A stretch of 64,000 bases of DNA from Tillandsia leiboldiana (GCA_029204045.2 CM055065.1:15882251-15946250), one strand, 5' to 3'; shown: positions 1 to 9,741, counted from the first letter of the stretch. Notes: a model not told the origin generated them from the letters alone. Program-made: numbers and translations.

Positions 1-299
1 TTGGCAGACCAGGCAGTGAGCTACACGTCGCATCACATCTCCCTTCAGTTTAGGCCACCAGAAGGTCTGCTTGAGATCCCTGTACATCTTCGTACCTCCC
101 GGATGCGCCGCATAAGGGGCGCGGTGTGCCTCTGCCAAAATTTCCTCCTTCATTTCTGACGAATCCGGCACGCAAATCCGTCCGCGAAACCGTAGGGTGC
201 CGTCGCCTTCCACCGAAAAATCATTCTCTTGGTTCAGGGAGATCTTGTCTCGTATGAGCTGTAAGTGAGGATCGGGCTCTTGCCCCTCGCGGATTTTTC
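1..299 (-). pseudogene. Element A integrase, N-terminal zinc-binding part (partial, frameshifted)
   Basis: In the minus-strand frame that is open from about 299 to 1 the sequence reads through the linker after RNase H into a typical gypsy integrase HHCC zinc-binding domain. The visible key residues are the two His of an H-x3-7-H pair (EAHRAPYAAHPG) and the Cys pair of AHCLVCQ at the window edge. Between them lies the usual Phe-Trp-Trp-Pro segment. This frame is one base off the RNase H frame; the shift sits near an A/T run at about 296-302. The catalytic DDE core and any chromodomain would lie left of base 1. Integrase joins the cDNA ends to host DNA with a 5-bp stagger. Confidence 0.8.
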
Positions 300-742
300 T
301 CGAACAGCGTAGGCTTGACTATCAATGTTAAAAGTTGCGCAACCGTGCCTGCTGGTACCACTTCCAACTTCAAACGTGAGAACTCCGCGATCAAGCTGCT
401 CTGCTCAGTTAACTCGCCTACAGACGTCCCTTCCTGTTGCCCCTTCCTGCTCAAAGCGTCTGCCACCACGTTTGCTTTCCCGGGGTGGTATTGGATTGAT
501 AGGTCGTAATCCTTTAATAACTCTAACCACCGCCTCTGCCGCAAATTTAGCTCCTTCTGGGTGAACAGGTACTTAAGACTTTGGTGGTCCGAGAACACAT
601 TACAGTGGACACCAAAGAGGTAGTGCCTCCAAAGCTTTAAAACAAAAACCACTGCGGCCAGCTCTAAGTCATGTGTCGGGTAGTTCTTTTCGTATTCCTT
701 CAGTTGCCTGGAAGCATAGGCTATTACTTTCCCTTGTTGCAT
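221..742 (-). pseudogene. Element A RNase H domain (frameshifted pol fragment)
   Basis: This 173-residue open frame is the RNase H domain of the gypsy polyprotein, which degrades the RNA strand during reverse transcription. Catalytic acidic residues visible here are E27 (THDLELAA), D52 (FSDHQSLKYL) and D95 (VADALSRK). The first catalytic Asp (in a YCDAS motif) lies upstream in a different frame, because one base is missing near 821-826. The last 30 or so residues of the frame are out-of-frame sequence caused by a second shift near 300. The apparent Met start is an internal residue of the polyprotein, not a real start. Confidence 0.88.
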
Positions 743-2382
743 CAGTACACCCCCAAGGCCAATCCTTGATGCGTCGCAGTATACTTCATAATCCTCTCCT
801 GGTGTCGGTAGTACAAGTACTGTGCCCTGGTTAGCCTTTTCTTGAGTTCATCGAAGCTCTCCTGGCATTTAGCCGGCCACACAAAATTTTCCCCTTTTCT
901 GGTCAACCGGTTCAAAGGGGCAGCAATCTTCGAGAAACCCTCGACGAAACGTCGGTAGTAACCTGCCAGACCCAGGAAGCTGCGGATCTCCGTCACTGTA
1001 GTCGGCGGCTGCCAGTCAATTACCGATTCCACCTTCTTGGGGTCCACTGCAATTCCCTCCGCCGAAATCACGTGTCCTAAAAATCCCACTTCGCGAAGCC
1101 AGAATTCACATTTCTTGAGTTTAGCGAACAGTTCCTGCTCCCTGAGAGTTTGGAGAATTGTTCGCAAATGGTCCTCGTGTTCCTCGTCGGTGGACGAATA
1201 TATCAGGATGTCGTCGATGAAGACCACCACGAACCGGTCTAGGAAGGGCCTGAAGATTCTGTTCATCATATCAATAAATACCGCAGGGGCATTCGTAAGC
1301 CCGAACGGCATGACCGTGAACTCGTAGTGGCCGTACCGGGTCCGGAAGGCAGTTTTTGGAATATCCTCATTCCGAACTCGGAGTTGATGGTAACCCGATT
1401 GTAGGTCAATTTTTGAGAAGACCGTCGCTCCCCGTAGCTGGTCGAAGAGATCGTCGATTCTGGGCAGGGGGTACTTGTTCTTCACCGTAACCTTGTTTAT
1501 CCCTCTGTAGTCGATGCAGAGACGTAGGCTTCCGTCCTTCTTCCGCACGAAGAGTACCGGTGCGCCCCAGGGCGACACACTTGGCCTGATAAATCCTTTG
1601 TCCAAGAGGTCTTCAAGTTGCGCCTTAAGCTCTTTCAACTCCGCGAAGGCCATTCGGTAAGGCGCCTTCGTGATAGGCTGCGTGTCCGGTAGGAGCTCGA
1701 TAGGGAACACAACTTCACGTTCAGGGGGCATCCCGGGTAGTTCCGTCGGGAAGACGTCGGGAAAATCCCTCACTACCGGGATGTCTGAAGGTGTCGCAGA
1801 GGGTCGGGTGGCTAGGTCCACAGATGCCAAGTATGCCACGCACCCACCTTCCACCAATCTTCTGGCCCGTGCTGCTGAGATGACAGTTGGGAAGGAGGTG
1901 CTCTTGCATGCCAGGTACACGTGTTCGGGGAAGCCCGGTTCTTGTAGTCGCACCTGCCGCTTCTCGCGGTCGATTACTGCTTGGTACCTTGTGAGCCAAT
2001 CCATGCCTAGCACCGCGTCGTACTCCTTTAGGGGAATTACCACCAGGTCCCAAGGGCAAGACAGTCGCCCTAGTTTTATCGGGCAGGTGTCCACAAAGCT
2101 ATCAGCCTCCAAAGTCCCACCCAAGGTTTGGACCGTCATTCGACTTTGGAGAGGTCTCTTCCCAAAACCATGCACAAACACGAAGTCACGAGAAATGAAA
2201 GAGTGTGTTGCTCCCGTATCAAAAAGAGTTCTAGCACGGAAATTTGAAACAGAAATAATACCTGCTACCACATCCTCCGGTGGGTCCGACTCTTGGCGGG
2301 TCATCGAGTAAACTCGCCCGCCTGGTTGAGGCTGCCTATCCCCCTCTCGCCGTGGTGCAGAGGGTCTAGAGGTCGACCCCAT
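742..2382 (-). pseudogene. Element A protease and reverse transcriptase
   Basis: The 546-residue open frame begins inside the Gag-protease linker. The aspartic protease active site is LFDTGATHSFIS, with the catalytic Asp at residue 55. RT follows: the fingers at about 265-300 (PWGAPVLFVRKKDGSLRLCI), the first catalytic Asp in FSKIDLQSGYHQ (about 323-333), and the FIDDILIYS box with catalytic Asps at 390-391. The frame fails at about residue 510, where the missing base near 821-826 throws the RNase H start out of frame. The upstream shift between Gag and this frame lies between about 2366 and 2440. In intact relatives this is one continuous polyprotein. Confidence 0.92.
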
Positions 2383-3232
2383 GGGTACTGTGACGAAGGT
2401 GCAGAAGCTGTAGAGGTGCTGTTCCCAAGGTTAAGGGGCAGTTGCGGCGAAAGTGCCCCTGTTTGCCGCAGCGGAAGCAATGATCATTTCTTTGGGGGCA
2501 ATCTAACACTCGGTGCGCCCCCCCGCATATCACACAAGGCCTGTCCCCCGGCCTCGGTCCTCCTGCAGGTGCGCTCCGAGATCCCGACTGTGGTCTCCAC
2601 CGTTTGCGGGGTCGGCTCCCGCTAGAAGAGCCTCTCCCAGAGTACTGTTGCTGTCGCTTCTTGTCCTCGTGCTGAGCCGGGCCCTCCTTTCTGGCGCGCG
2701 TAACAGCGAACCCGCGCTCCACCACAGTGGCCCTGTCGACCACCTTCTGAAAAGTATGTAAGTCTGCTGCTTGCACCACCTGGAATAAGTCGCTTCGCAA
2801 GCCATCCACGAAAAGTTGCGCCTTGTGGGACTCATCCCTTATGACGAAAGGGACGCAGTTGGCCAATCGCACGAACTTGCGTTGATATTCCATAACCGTC
2901 TTGCCCCCTTGCTGGATGTGATTCAAGTCGTCCTCCAGTTGTCGTTTGACGCTGTTGGTGAAGAAAGCTCCGAACAGCTCCTGCTTGAACGTGGTCCACG
3001 ATGGGAGCACGGTGCCCTTTGTGGGATCGGGGCGTACCGTCTTCCACCATAAGCGGGAGTTCCCCTCTAGGAAGTGGACCGCTAGGGGAACCCGCTCGCA
3101 ATCCTCCATGAGCAAGTCTTCAAATAATTTTTCCATCATATCCACCCACTTCTCGACGACCCAGGGATCGGTCGTCTCCCCTTCAAACACCGGTGGGTCA
3201 TATTTCTTGAAGTCAGCCAGGTTGGCCCGCAC
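2366..3232 (-). pseudogene. Element A Gag (capsid and nucleocapsid region)
   Basis: This 288-residue frame is the Gag core. The central region (about residues 45-160, with SRLWWKTVRP and MEYQRKFVRLANC) matches the retrotransposon gag capsid domain. It is followed by an Arg/Ser/Gly-rich stretch and a CCHC zinc knuckle CFRCGKQGHFRRNC (about residues 252-265). A shorter C-x2-C-x3-H-x4-C unit (CVICGGAHRVLDC) lies just upstream. Gag forms the virus-like particle and binds genomic RNA. The frame is contiguous with the 148-residue N-terminal segment (3679-3233) apart from one TGA at 3235-3233. The last 23 residues are out of frame. Confidence 0.9.
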
Positions 3233-3679
3233 TCAATCCCGCTCAGTCAGCGAAACTGACCCCTCCCCCGTGGCGACGGCGGCCACGGTGGGGGAAGGCG
3301 TCACCACGGTCTCCCCCAGGGAACCCCCGCCAGTGGTCCCCGGCGCCGGTCCCGTAGTCGCTGTCGTAGGTGCTGTTGCTGGCGTCGTGGTCTGGGCTGA
3401 CGGCATCCCGGCTGCCGCAGCCGGTGGAGGGGCCACGCCTGTCCAGGCCCTCGTCACCTGCGGTCCCGTTGCTGGTGCGGTTGGCCCCTGCGGAGGGGCC
3501 TGGGCGACCGTCATTGTCGCGGCCGGTTGCTGTTGCGTCAACTGACGCACGTGGTCCGTGAGGGTCGCCAGCTGCGCTGCCATCTCCCGTAATTGTTGCC
3601 GCAGGAGCTGGTTCTCCGCAGCCGTCGACGCCGTCGCATCTGCCCCCGTGTCCTCGGCCGATGATCTAGTTCGGACCAT
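3233..3679 (-). pseudogene. Element A Gag N-terminal extension, ends at an in-frame stop
   Basis: The first ATG after the primer binding site is at 3679, about 205 bases downstream of the PBS in sense, and opens 148 residues. The N-terminal part has a predicted short coiled coil (about residues 22-50, Gln/Leu-rich, NQLLRQQLREMAAQLATL). It is followed by a low-complexity Pro/Ala/Thr stretch. A TGA at 3235-3233 ends the frame, but the next codons continue in the same frame into the Gag capsid region. The stop is therefore most likely a point mutation (or a base error) in a once-longer Gag. Confidence 0.8.
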
Positions 3680-3884
3680 TGTCTATACACACACACAACA
3701 AAAGTTAGCTCTAGACTCCGCTAGAAGTAATCAACCACCTATCGAGAGAAAAAACCTATACTTCCCACCCCCCTCCCCCGATCACTCGCGTTCTACATTC
3801 CTATGCCCTACACATTTCATTCATTTGTAGCTAAGTGTGGTATCTCCGTGGATGTCGGACACTGACTGTTGTGATTAAAGAATT

Positions 3885-3897
3885 GTCTCTGATACCA
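3885..3897 (-). other. Primer binding site of element A (initiator Met tRNA)
   Basis: On the minus strand this reads TGGTATCAGAGAC, matching the 3' end of plant initiator methionine tRNA for the first 11 bases or so. It lies 8 bases after the 3' end of the 5' LTR. Confidence 0.85.
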
Positions 3898-4018
3898 TCT
3901 TAATCTGTCACGCCCCGGGGGTTTCATTCAGCGGAAACAGTCAACGAAAAGAGGATTTGTTTTGCGTCTAAATTTTTTTTTGAAATTCCTTCTTCCCCGG
4001 CGCGTGCCCAGACCTGCC

Positions 4019-4067
4019 GCATACACAGATTCACTCTGCAAACGGATAGAGTCTCCTCTGTATATGC
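4019..4067 (-). other. U5 stem-loop of element A LTR
   Basis: Sense strand (minus): GCATATACAGA pairs with TCTGTGTATGC, 11 bp with one G-U pair. It encloses a second 5-bp stem ACTCT/AGAGT (4052-4048 with 4037-4033). The same two-stem layout occurs in the solo LTR at 8739-8788, with compensatory base changes. It lies about 110 nt before the LTR end. Confidence 0.6.
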
Positions 4068-4205
4068 ACGGCGTCGCGGCTAATACAACATCCAATCACA
4101 GTCGTTTATTCAATCACAACAGTTTCTAAACATACATACACATACATAACTGAATAATTCTCAAGGCCGATCAACTTGAAAGGATAAATCCACAGTTTTG
4201 AAAGC

Positions 4206-4360
4206 GGTGCCCACTCGGCACCTAGTTTTCTAAAACAGTTTCGAAAGCCATAAATCCACAGAGTTTTTAAAACAGTGCCCACACGACACTCAGGTTTTGA
4301 AATCCGTTTTTCGAATTCCATAAATCCACAAGGTTTTGAAAACGGTGCCCACACGACACC
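4206..4360 (-). repeat. Three spaced copies of a 17-nt hairpin motif in LTR A
   Basis: Copies at 4206-4222, 4274-4290 and 4344-4360 lie about 68-70 bp apart within an imperfect A/T-rich tandem repeat. In sense each forms a 6-bp stem of the GGTGYC...GGCACC type around a 5-nt loop. Two related copies are in the solo LTR (8498-8514 and 8592-8608). Confidence 0.6.
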
Positions 4361-5662
4361 CAGATTTTGAAAACAGTTTTCACAATTTTTTTTCTTTCTT
4401 TTTCTTTTCTTTGAAAACGGCCGAACAGAGACAGAAACTAAAACTCAACATTCTCATATCTAGAGAGTGAAGTACTGACATCCACACCGACCCCACGAGG
4501 GTATCGAGAACCACACAGTAGACTACAATATCAAATGAAAAGCGAAGTAAAGGAGGAAATACAGTCTAGGGCCTCCATGGACCCAAAAGCTCCTGTCTCG
4601 GCCTCACCGTCGCCTAGCTCTCACCCCTGAAAGAACCTGTCACGGAGTGGGGAGTCAGCAACACGATAATAACAAGGAAAGCAGGAAAAAGTAGTAAATC
4701 CAACCGTAATACTATCCGGAGCAACCACCCTCCCAAGAGGGAAATAAAACACGAACACCTGCAAAACCTGACCACATCGAGCACCTACCCCGACGGGTCG
4801 CACCGCTGCCCGTATGCGCGGGCGGCCCCGCGCGGCGCCAGACCCCGCGCGGCGCCCTGCCTGCGGCGACCCCGCGCGGCGCCCGACCTGCGCGGGTGAG
4901 TTGCCCGCAGGCGCGGGTGGCCCCGCGCGGCGTCAAGCCCGCGCGGGTGCCCTGCCGGCGGGTGGCTCGCCCTCCCCCTTCGCGCTCGTTGGGCGCCCTA
5001 TGACCGGATCGGGGGATCCTCCCCTCGTGGTAAGCAAGAACACCGAAGGAAAAAAATGAGATAACCACGCACCTCGGTTTCGTCGGCGAAGGATGAAGGT
5101 GAAGGATCGTCCCGTTCGCGCTTGCCGGATTCCGCAGGGAGTGCGATCATCCTTTCTTCTCCCCGATCCCGACGCCTCGGTTCTCCACGCCGACCGATAA
5201 AAGGGAAGAAGAACTGGGGATCGGGTTCCTCGTACGCGCTCCGAGGTGACCTAACGTACAGGGCAAGAGGAGTGGAAAATGAACCCTAAGCCCCAAATCG
5301 CGAATTAAATCGATCGGTCGGAATGAGGAGTGGGAGTGAACCCAAACCCCCGACTAAAAGAACTGATGGTTCGGGTGCGGACCAGGGTCCGGTTTGCCTC
5401 GAAACACGTGCTGATCGCCCGGGCTGCAAGCAACCTTCAGAATTTTATTCTGGGAGATCCCGGGGTCGGAATTCAGATCCGATCGTGCCACCGTTCTCCG
5501 TTCCGCGAGCTTTATTGCCTAAAAATACCCGCGAGCCCCGACGGTCTGCCCAGAAAGAAAAGTGGATTAAAAACCCCCCCGCAGGACCACTAAAAGAGGT
5601 GCGAAAATAAGCGGATCAAGAAAACAGATTCCGAAAAACAATTAACGAAGGCGGTTACTACA

Positions 5663-6068
5663 GGTAGATTTATGGAACCTTACGGCCGAGGGCTGTGCCC
5701 AGATAGTGTTCAGGACCCGGTAGGGGCATTATGAGCTTGCAGCACGGTCAAGTGGATTGACTAAGGCCCTGCCGCCTTTTTGGATTTGAGGAATTGTGTG
5801 TTCCAGCTGTGTTTGGACGGATTGGTAGCCGTACCCGTCGTGGATATTTGGATTTATTTTTGAGGTGGCATAGAGTATGAGGAGAACTTCAGGATAGTGC
5901 TGCAACTTCTAAGAGAGGAGAAGTTGTATGCCAAGTTGAGAGATTTTGCACTTTGACTTCGGAAGGTTCGGTGGTTAGGCCATGTGTTTACAGCTGCAAG
6001 AGTGACAGTGAACCCAACGAAGAGTGATGCCGTTCGGGTTGGGCCTAGACCTATCATAATGACAGAGG
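5663..6068 (+). pseudogene. Element O: decayed gypsy RT segment
   Basis: This plus-strand stretch is the remains of a gypsy reverse transcriptase without an open frame. It matches, base for base over long runs, the reverse complement of about 14215-14610 in element B. The former palm region is still traceable (around 5728-5790, and the FLGHV-like segment near 5965-6000). It begins right after element A and ends at the AGAGG target site (6064-6068) of the solo LTR. The same pol continues at 8884. Element O is thus the host into which A, the solo LTR parent, B and C inserted. Confidence 0.75.
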
Positions 6069-6344
6069 TGTAATATCACAGATTTTTGGTAACGTTTTAC
6101 CCTCCTGCTAATAAAGATTATGTTTGGAGTAATTGATGTAACGGGTTTACTTAAGTGGATAATTCTGAGGTGCGGGTATTTTTCTACGATAGAGCTCAGA
6201 AAACGAAGAACGGCGGTGCGATCGGATTCGGATTCCGACTTACGGAACCCCCAGGAAGGGGTGGAAAGGATCGCAATAGCCAGGTGGTGCATCAAAATCC
6301 GTGCAAGTGATCGTGCACGCTTTTCGAGGAGGTAAGGGTTTATC

Positions 6345-6535
6345 TCTAGGGAATTATCTTAAAGGAATTATCTCTAAGAAATTATATTTAAGGAATTATC
6401 TCTAGGGAATTATCTTAAAGGAATTATCTTTAAGAAATTATCCTTAAGGAATTATCTTTAAGGAATTATCTTAAAGGAATGATCTTTAAAGAATTATCTT
6501 TAAGGATTTATCTCTAAGGGATTATCTCCAAGGAT
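6345..6535 (+). repeat. A/T-rich short tandem repeat in the solo LTR
   Basis: About a dozen imperfect copies of a 14-17-bp unit resembling AAGGAATTATCTTT follow one another. It is non-coding and specific to this LTR in the window. Confidence 0.8.
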
Positions 6536-6769
6536 TAATTAAATAATTAATTAATTAGAGACTGAAATCCGACGTATGGATTCTCCGGAATAGGGTTTTC
6601 AGGATCGCGGTAACCGTAGTGTGCATCGGAATCCGTGCAAAAGATCGGGCACGCTTTTCGAAGAGATAAGGAATTATCTCTTATGACTTAATAATTATTA
6701 ATTAATTATTAATATCCGGATGTGGGTTTAATGTACGTACAAATTATCTCTTTCCGGATAGAAAAGAGG

Positions 6770-6930
6770 AAACCCTAACCGGAGAGAAAAGAGAGAAAAG
6801 AAAAGAAAAAGGAAACCCTAACCGGAGAGAAAAGAGAGAAAAGAAAAGGGAAAAAGGTGAAACCCTAACCGGAAGGAAACGAGAGGAAGGAACGAGCGAA
6901 AGAAAAGGGAAAAGGTGAAACCCTAATCGG
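6770..6930 (+). repeat. Four repeats each with a telo-box (AAACCCTAA)
   Basis: AAACCCTAA occurs at 6770, 6813, 6860 and 6918, each followed by CCGGA or TCGGA and a purine-rich A/G tract. Spacing is 43, 47 and 58 bp. AAACCCTA is the plant telo-box, a known binding site for telomere-repeat-binding factors in promoters. It is not a telomere, since the units are not contiguous. Confidence 0.7.
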
Positions 6931-7189
6931 AAGGAAAAGGGAAGAAAGAAGGAGAAAGCAGAGGGACCCGATCATCCCCGACGAACGTGCCGGGGCCGGG
7001 AGCGTGAATGGATCGCCTTCTCCGACGGATCGCGGTAAGCGATGTTTCTTTTCGGGTTTCGTTTCGGAGTTTTGTTATAGTCGTTTTGGGTTTTTGCCGT
7101 TCTTGTTATTGCCGCCGCCGCAAAGCCCTAGGGCATCGCCGCCGTCGTCGGTACCGCCGCCGTGGAACCCTAGGGCACGGCCGTCGCCG

Positions 7190-7520
7190 CACCGCGTGCG
7201 ACGCCGCGCGGGGCAGGCGCCGCATGCGGCGCGCGGGCTGAAGCCCGCGCGGCCGCGGAGCATGCGGCGCGCAGGCAGGAGCCGCGCGGCCGCAGCATGC
7301 GCCGCGCGAGGCTGGCGCCCGCGCGGTCGCAGCGCATGCCGCGTGGGGCTGGGGCCCGCGCGGGGTTGGTGCCCGCGCGGCCGCAGCGCATGCCGCGAGG
7401 GGCTGGGGCCCGCGCGGCCGCGGCAAGCGCAGCGCGGGGCTGGCCCCCGCGCGGCCGCGGCAAGCGCCGCGCGGGGCTGGCGCCCGCGCGGCCGCGACAT
7501 GCGCCGCACGGGGCTGGTTT
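7190..7520 (+). repeat. GC-rich imperfect tandem repeats in the solo LTR
   Basis: Roughly eight to ten imperfect copies of a unit of about 35-40 bp, built on GCGCGGCCGC and GGGGCTGGCGCCCGC, make an extremely CpG-rich block. All six frames stay open for hundreds of bases, which reflects lack of A/T-rich stop codons, not coding. Comparable blocks sit in the LTRs of A (about 4803-4980), B (12120-12600, 19243-19730), O (about 21530-21650) and D. Confidence 0.75.
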
Positions 7521-8497
7521 ATCTACCGTTTTATTTCTGATCTGACCGCGGCTCTTTTTGGGACTACTTCTAGGTCCGGGCATCGACAAAGAGCAAGGTT
7601 CGGTCTCCGGAGTGCAGATTTCGCATAATCGAGGTGGGTAGTTTTGGTTATTACCGGCGTGGTGTCGTTCCCGAATATTCGTTTTGATAAAGTAGACATA
7701 TTTGGTATTTTGACTAACCCCATAGCATGTGAATCCCTTTTATCGCGTTAATCAAAGCAGCTGCGGTCGCGAGATCGTTATCATGTTAATCAAATCGGCT
7801 GCGGTCGCTGGATCGTCTGACTATTCTGACTAAAGCGACTGAGGTCGTAACGCTATTATGACACTCATATTGCTTACACGCACACCGGCAGTTGGCCACT
7901 GCGCAGGGTGTATTTTTCCGGAAAGATGGTAAGTTATTTTACCCGTGTACCCCACATGGGGAGGTTAGTGGGGACCCCTCAAGGAGAGGCGACTGCTACT
8001 TGGGCAGTGGAGGGGTTGGGGGCACCAAGGAGATGAGTACGGTATTGGGGTTGGGGCCCAAAACATTCTGAAAGCTGGGGTAGGTGCCCAGTGCGACTTC
8101 CGACAGGGATTTAGCGATACATGAGAGGGGGAGGGGAGGGAAGTAAATGCTCCAGTGATTCGGTGTGTTCTTTCTGTTATTGCATTTACTTATATGTTTC
8201 TCTACTTTATCAGTCACTGACAACCCACACTGTGACAGGTTCGAATAGGGGTGGGATTCCGGACGACGGGGAGGCATCCGTTAGAGGACCCTAGCCATGA
8301 GGGCTAGTAAACGATACGTTATCTTCTTTACTTTTGGTTAATTCGTCATACTATGGTTAGTTAAACTGTGATACATATACTGTGGTTGCTGATCGATGTT
8401 GGAATGATGTTTTTCTATAACTAATTGGTAAATGTAGGATGTGTATTTGCGGCAAGTTTTCAAATGCAAACCCGGTTTCAAAAGTGTTTTCAAAGCG

Positions 8498-8608
8498 GGT
8501 GCCGTGTGGGCACCGATTTTAAAACACGTGGATTTATTCTTTCAAGTTAACGGCCGCCCAAAGAGTTTGCGAAAACGTTTTGAAAAAGCTGGGTGTCGAG
8601 TGGGCACC
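8498..8608 (+). repeat. Two copies of the GGTGCC...GGCACC hairpin motif
   Basis: At 8498-8514 and 8592-8608, 17-nt units with a 6-bp stem and loops GTGTG and GAGTG. They correspond to the three copies in LTR A. Confidence 0.55.
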
Positions 8609-8738
8609 GATTTACAAAACCAATGGGTTTATGCTATAGGCTGTATGAGATAGCGGTGATGGTATGATTTTTGTATCCTTTCCTATTTGTCTGTCATGGT
8701 TGGAATGGTTAAAGTATGTGCTCTATTGGTAACGCCGT

Positions 8739-8788
8739 GCATATACAAAGGAGACTCCGCCCCTTTTGGGGAGTGAATTTGTATATGT
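8739..8788 (+). other. U5 stem-loop of the solo LTR
   Basis: GCATATACAAA (8739-8749) pairs with TTTGTATATGT (8778-8788). The inner stem is ACTCC (8754-8758) with GGAGT (8770-8774). It lies 90 nt from the LTR end, at the place of the stem-loop in LTR A. Confidence 0.6.
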
Positions 8789-8878
8789 GGCGGGTCTGAT
8801 ACGCGCCGGGGGCGAGGTCTATTCAAAAAAAAAAAATGGGTACGTTTTCCGCTCTTTTAGAACCTCCGGGGCGTGACA

Positions 8879-9651
8879 AGAGGTCAGAAGCTTTTGGACT
8901 AAACAGGGCCAGTATAGCTTCGAGAAGTTAAAGCTGAGGATGAGATCAGCATTGATTTGGATGGTTGCCGGTGGACAGGGTTATTTGAGAAGTATAATTG
9001 ATATAGTATAGCATTATCCCGGCGAGGACATTATGATCAGGTACGCCTTGTCTAGGCGAGCAGTGCAACCTTGCAATGAGGTGATGAATCAGTGGATGCC
9101 ACTTTTGGAACTTGGAAATTGAGAGTTAGGGGCTGAGCGTTGTTCCCGATGTTGAACTTATTCCCTTGTGGATGGATGTGAGAGTGTATTGGTGGAACTT
9201 GAGCATTTTAGTTGCTAAGGAGCAACGGAGGTGTTATGCCAATTGGAGGCCTGGAGTTTTGGATTTGGAGACCATGATTTGGGGAAGCCGCTATCCGCAG
9301 GGATTGGTAGATTCGAGTTTACGCGGAGAGTTTGGTCCGCGAGTATTTATCTGGCTGGAAGAAGTATATTTGATCACCCGCAAGTTTTGGACTTCACTCC
9401 TTTGAAGTTGGATGAGGATTTGAACTTTTAGAAGCGACCGATGCAAATTCTTGCTGGTGAGGCAGAAGAATTATGCAGTCGGATTATACCTTGAGTGAAG
9501 GTTCAGTGGAGCCGTTATGATGAGTGAGAACGACCACCTGAGAGCCTAAGGATGTATTGAAGATCTCCTAACCCCATTTGATTGAGACACCCTCATGAGT
9601 TATGGATTTATTCGGGTTTCGAGGACGAAACCCCTTTTAAGGAGGGGAGAG
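8879..9651 (+). pseudogene. Element O: decayed pol 3' region ending in the PPT
   Basis: This continues the O pol interrupted by the solo LTR. It is homologous to the reverse complement of about 13543-14200 in element B, with no usable open frame (best frames 60-80 residues). It ends in GAGGACGAAACC followed by the purine tract AAGGAGGGGAGAG (9639-9651), the usual end of this gypsy type just before the 3' LTR. Confidence 0.75.
9639..9651 (+). other. Polypurine tract of element O
   Basis: AAGGAGGGGAGAG lies immediately before the LTR start TGTAGAG at 9652. It primes plus-strand cDNA synthesis. Confidence 0.8.
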
Positions 9652-9664
9652 TGTAGAGCACCGG
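9652..9664 (+). repeat. First 13 bp of element O 3' LTR, cut by element B
   Basis: TGTAGAGCACCGG is the LTR start of O. The last five bases ACCGG are the target duplication of B, and the LTR resumes at 20671. Confidence 0.8.
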
Positions 9665-9715
9665 TGTCACGCCCCAAGGTCGAAACTGCGACCCGGGCTC
9701 GCCAACAGATCCGCC

Positions 9716-9741
9716 GTCTGTGCGGAAACTGCCGCACAGAC
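9716..9741 (-). other. U5 hairpin of element B, left LTR
   Basis: A perfect 10-bp inverted repeat GTCTGTGCGG / CCGCACAGAC surrounds a 6-nt loop. The right LTR has the same structure at 16839-16864. It lies 51 nt from the LTR end next to the PBS side. Confidence 0.7.

Larger units (their letters stand above)
1..5662 (-). mobile_element. Element A: Ty3/gypsy LTR retrotransposon (Tekay/Del-like), 5' LTR plus gag-pol, cut by window start
   Basis: Read on the minus strand the order is 5' LTR (5662-3906), PBS (3897-3885), Gag, protease, RT, RNase H and the first part of integrase. RT before integrase is the Ty3/gypsy order. RT and RNase H sequences resemble the Tekay/Del chromovirus branch, but the chromodomain that would confirm this lies outside the window. 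The coding region is broken by one in-frame stop and about three one-base shifts, so this copy is defective or contains base errors. It interrupts the degenerate pol of element O: O-like sequence resumes at 5663 directly after the LTR terminus TACTACA. The predicted 5-bp target duplication is GGTAG (5663-5667), but the partner end is off the window. Confidence 0.9.
3906..5662 (-). repeat. 5' LTR of element A (1757 bp)
   Basis: The LTR is bounded by TG at 3906 (TGTCACGCCCCGG) and CA at 5662 (TACTACA). Both termini are shared with other gypsy LTRs in this window. In sense (minus) order it holds a GC-rich block (about 4980-4803), an A/T-rich stretch with three copies of a short hairpin motif (4360-4206), a U5 stem-loop (4067-4019) and a T-rich segment, and it ends 8 bp from the PBS. 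The sequence between about 4400 and 4800 and from 5000 to 5660 has no recognisable gene. The matching 3' LTR is outside the window. Confidence 0.85.
6069..8878 (+). mobile_element. Solo gypsy LTR (2810 bp) with 5-bp TSD
   Basis: The unit starts TGTAATATCACAG and ends GGGGCGTGACA, and is flanked by the direct repeat AGAGG at 6064-6068 and 8879-8883. No PBS, PPT or coding region is present, and O-type pol sequence continues seamlessly on both sides. This is a solo LTR left by recombination between the two LTRs of a full element. It is related to the LTR of A (shared 3' terminus, U5 stem-loop and GGTGCC hairpins) but is about 1 kb longer. Internal blocks are an ATTATCT-type A/T repeat (6345-6535), telo-box repeats (6770-6930) and a GC-rich repeat block (7190-7520). 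Open frames inside the GC block are by-products of composition. Confidence 0.88.

Noticed and set aside
6770..6930. Interstitial telomere
   Set aside because: AAACCCTAA units are separated by 34-50 bp of purine-rich sequence and do not form a telomeric array.
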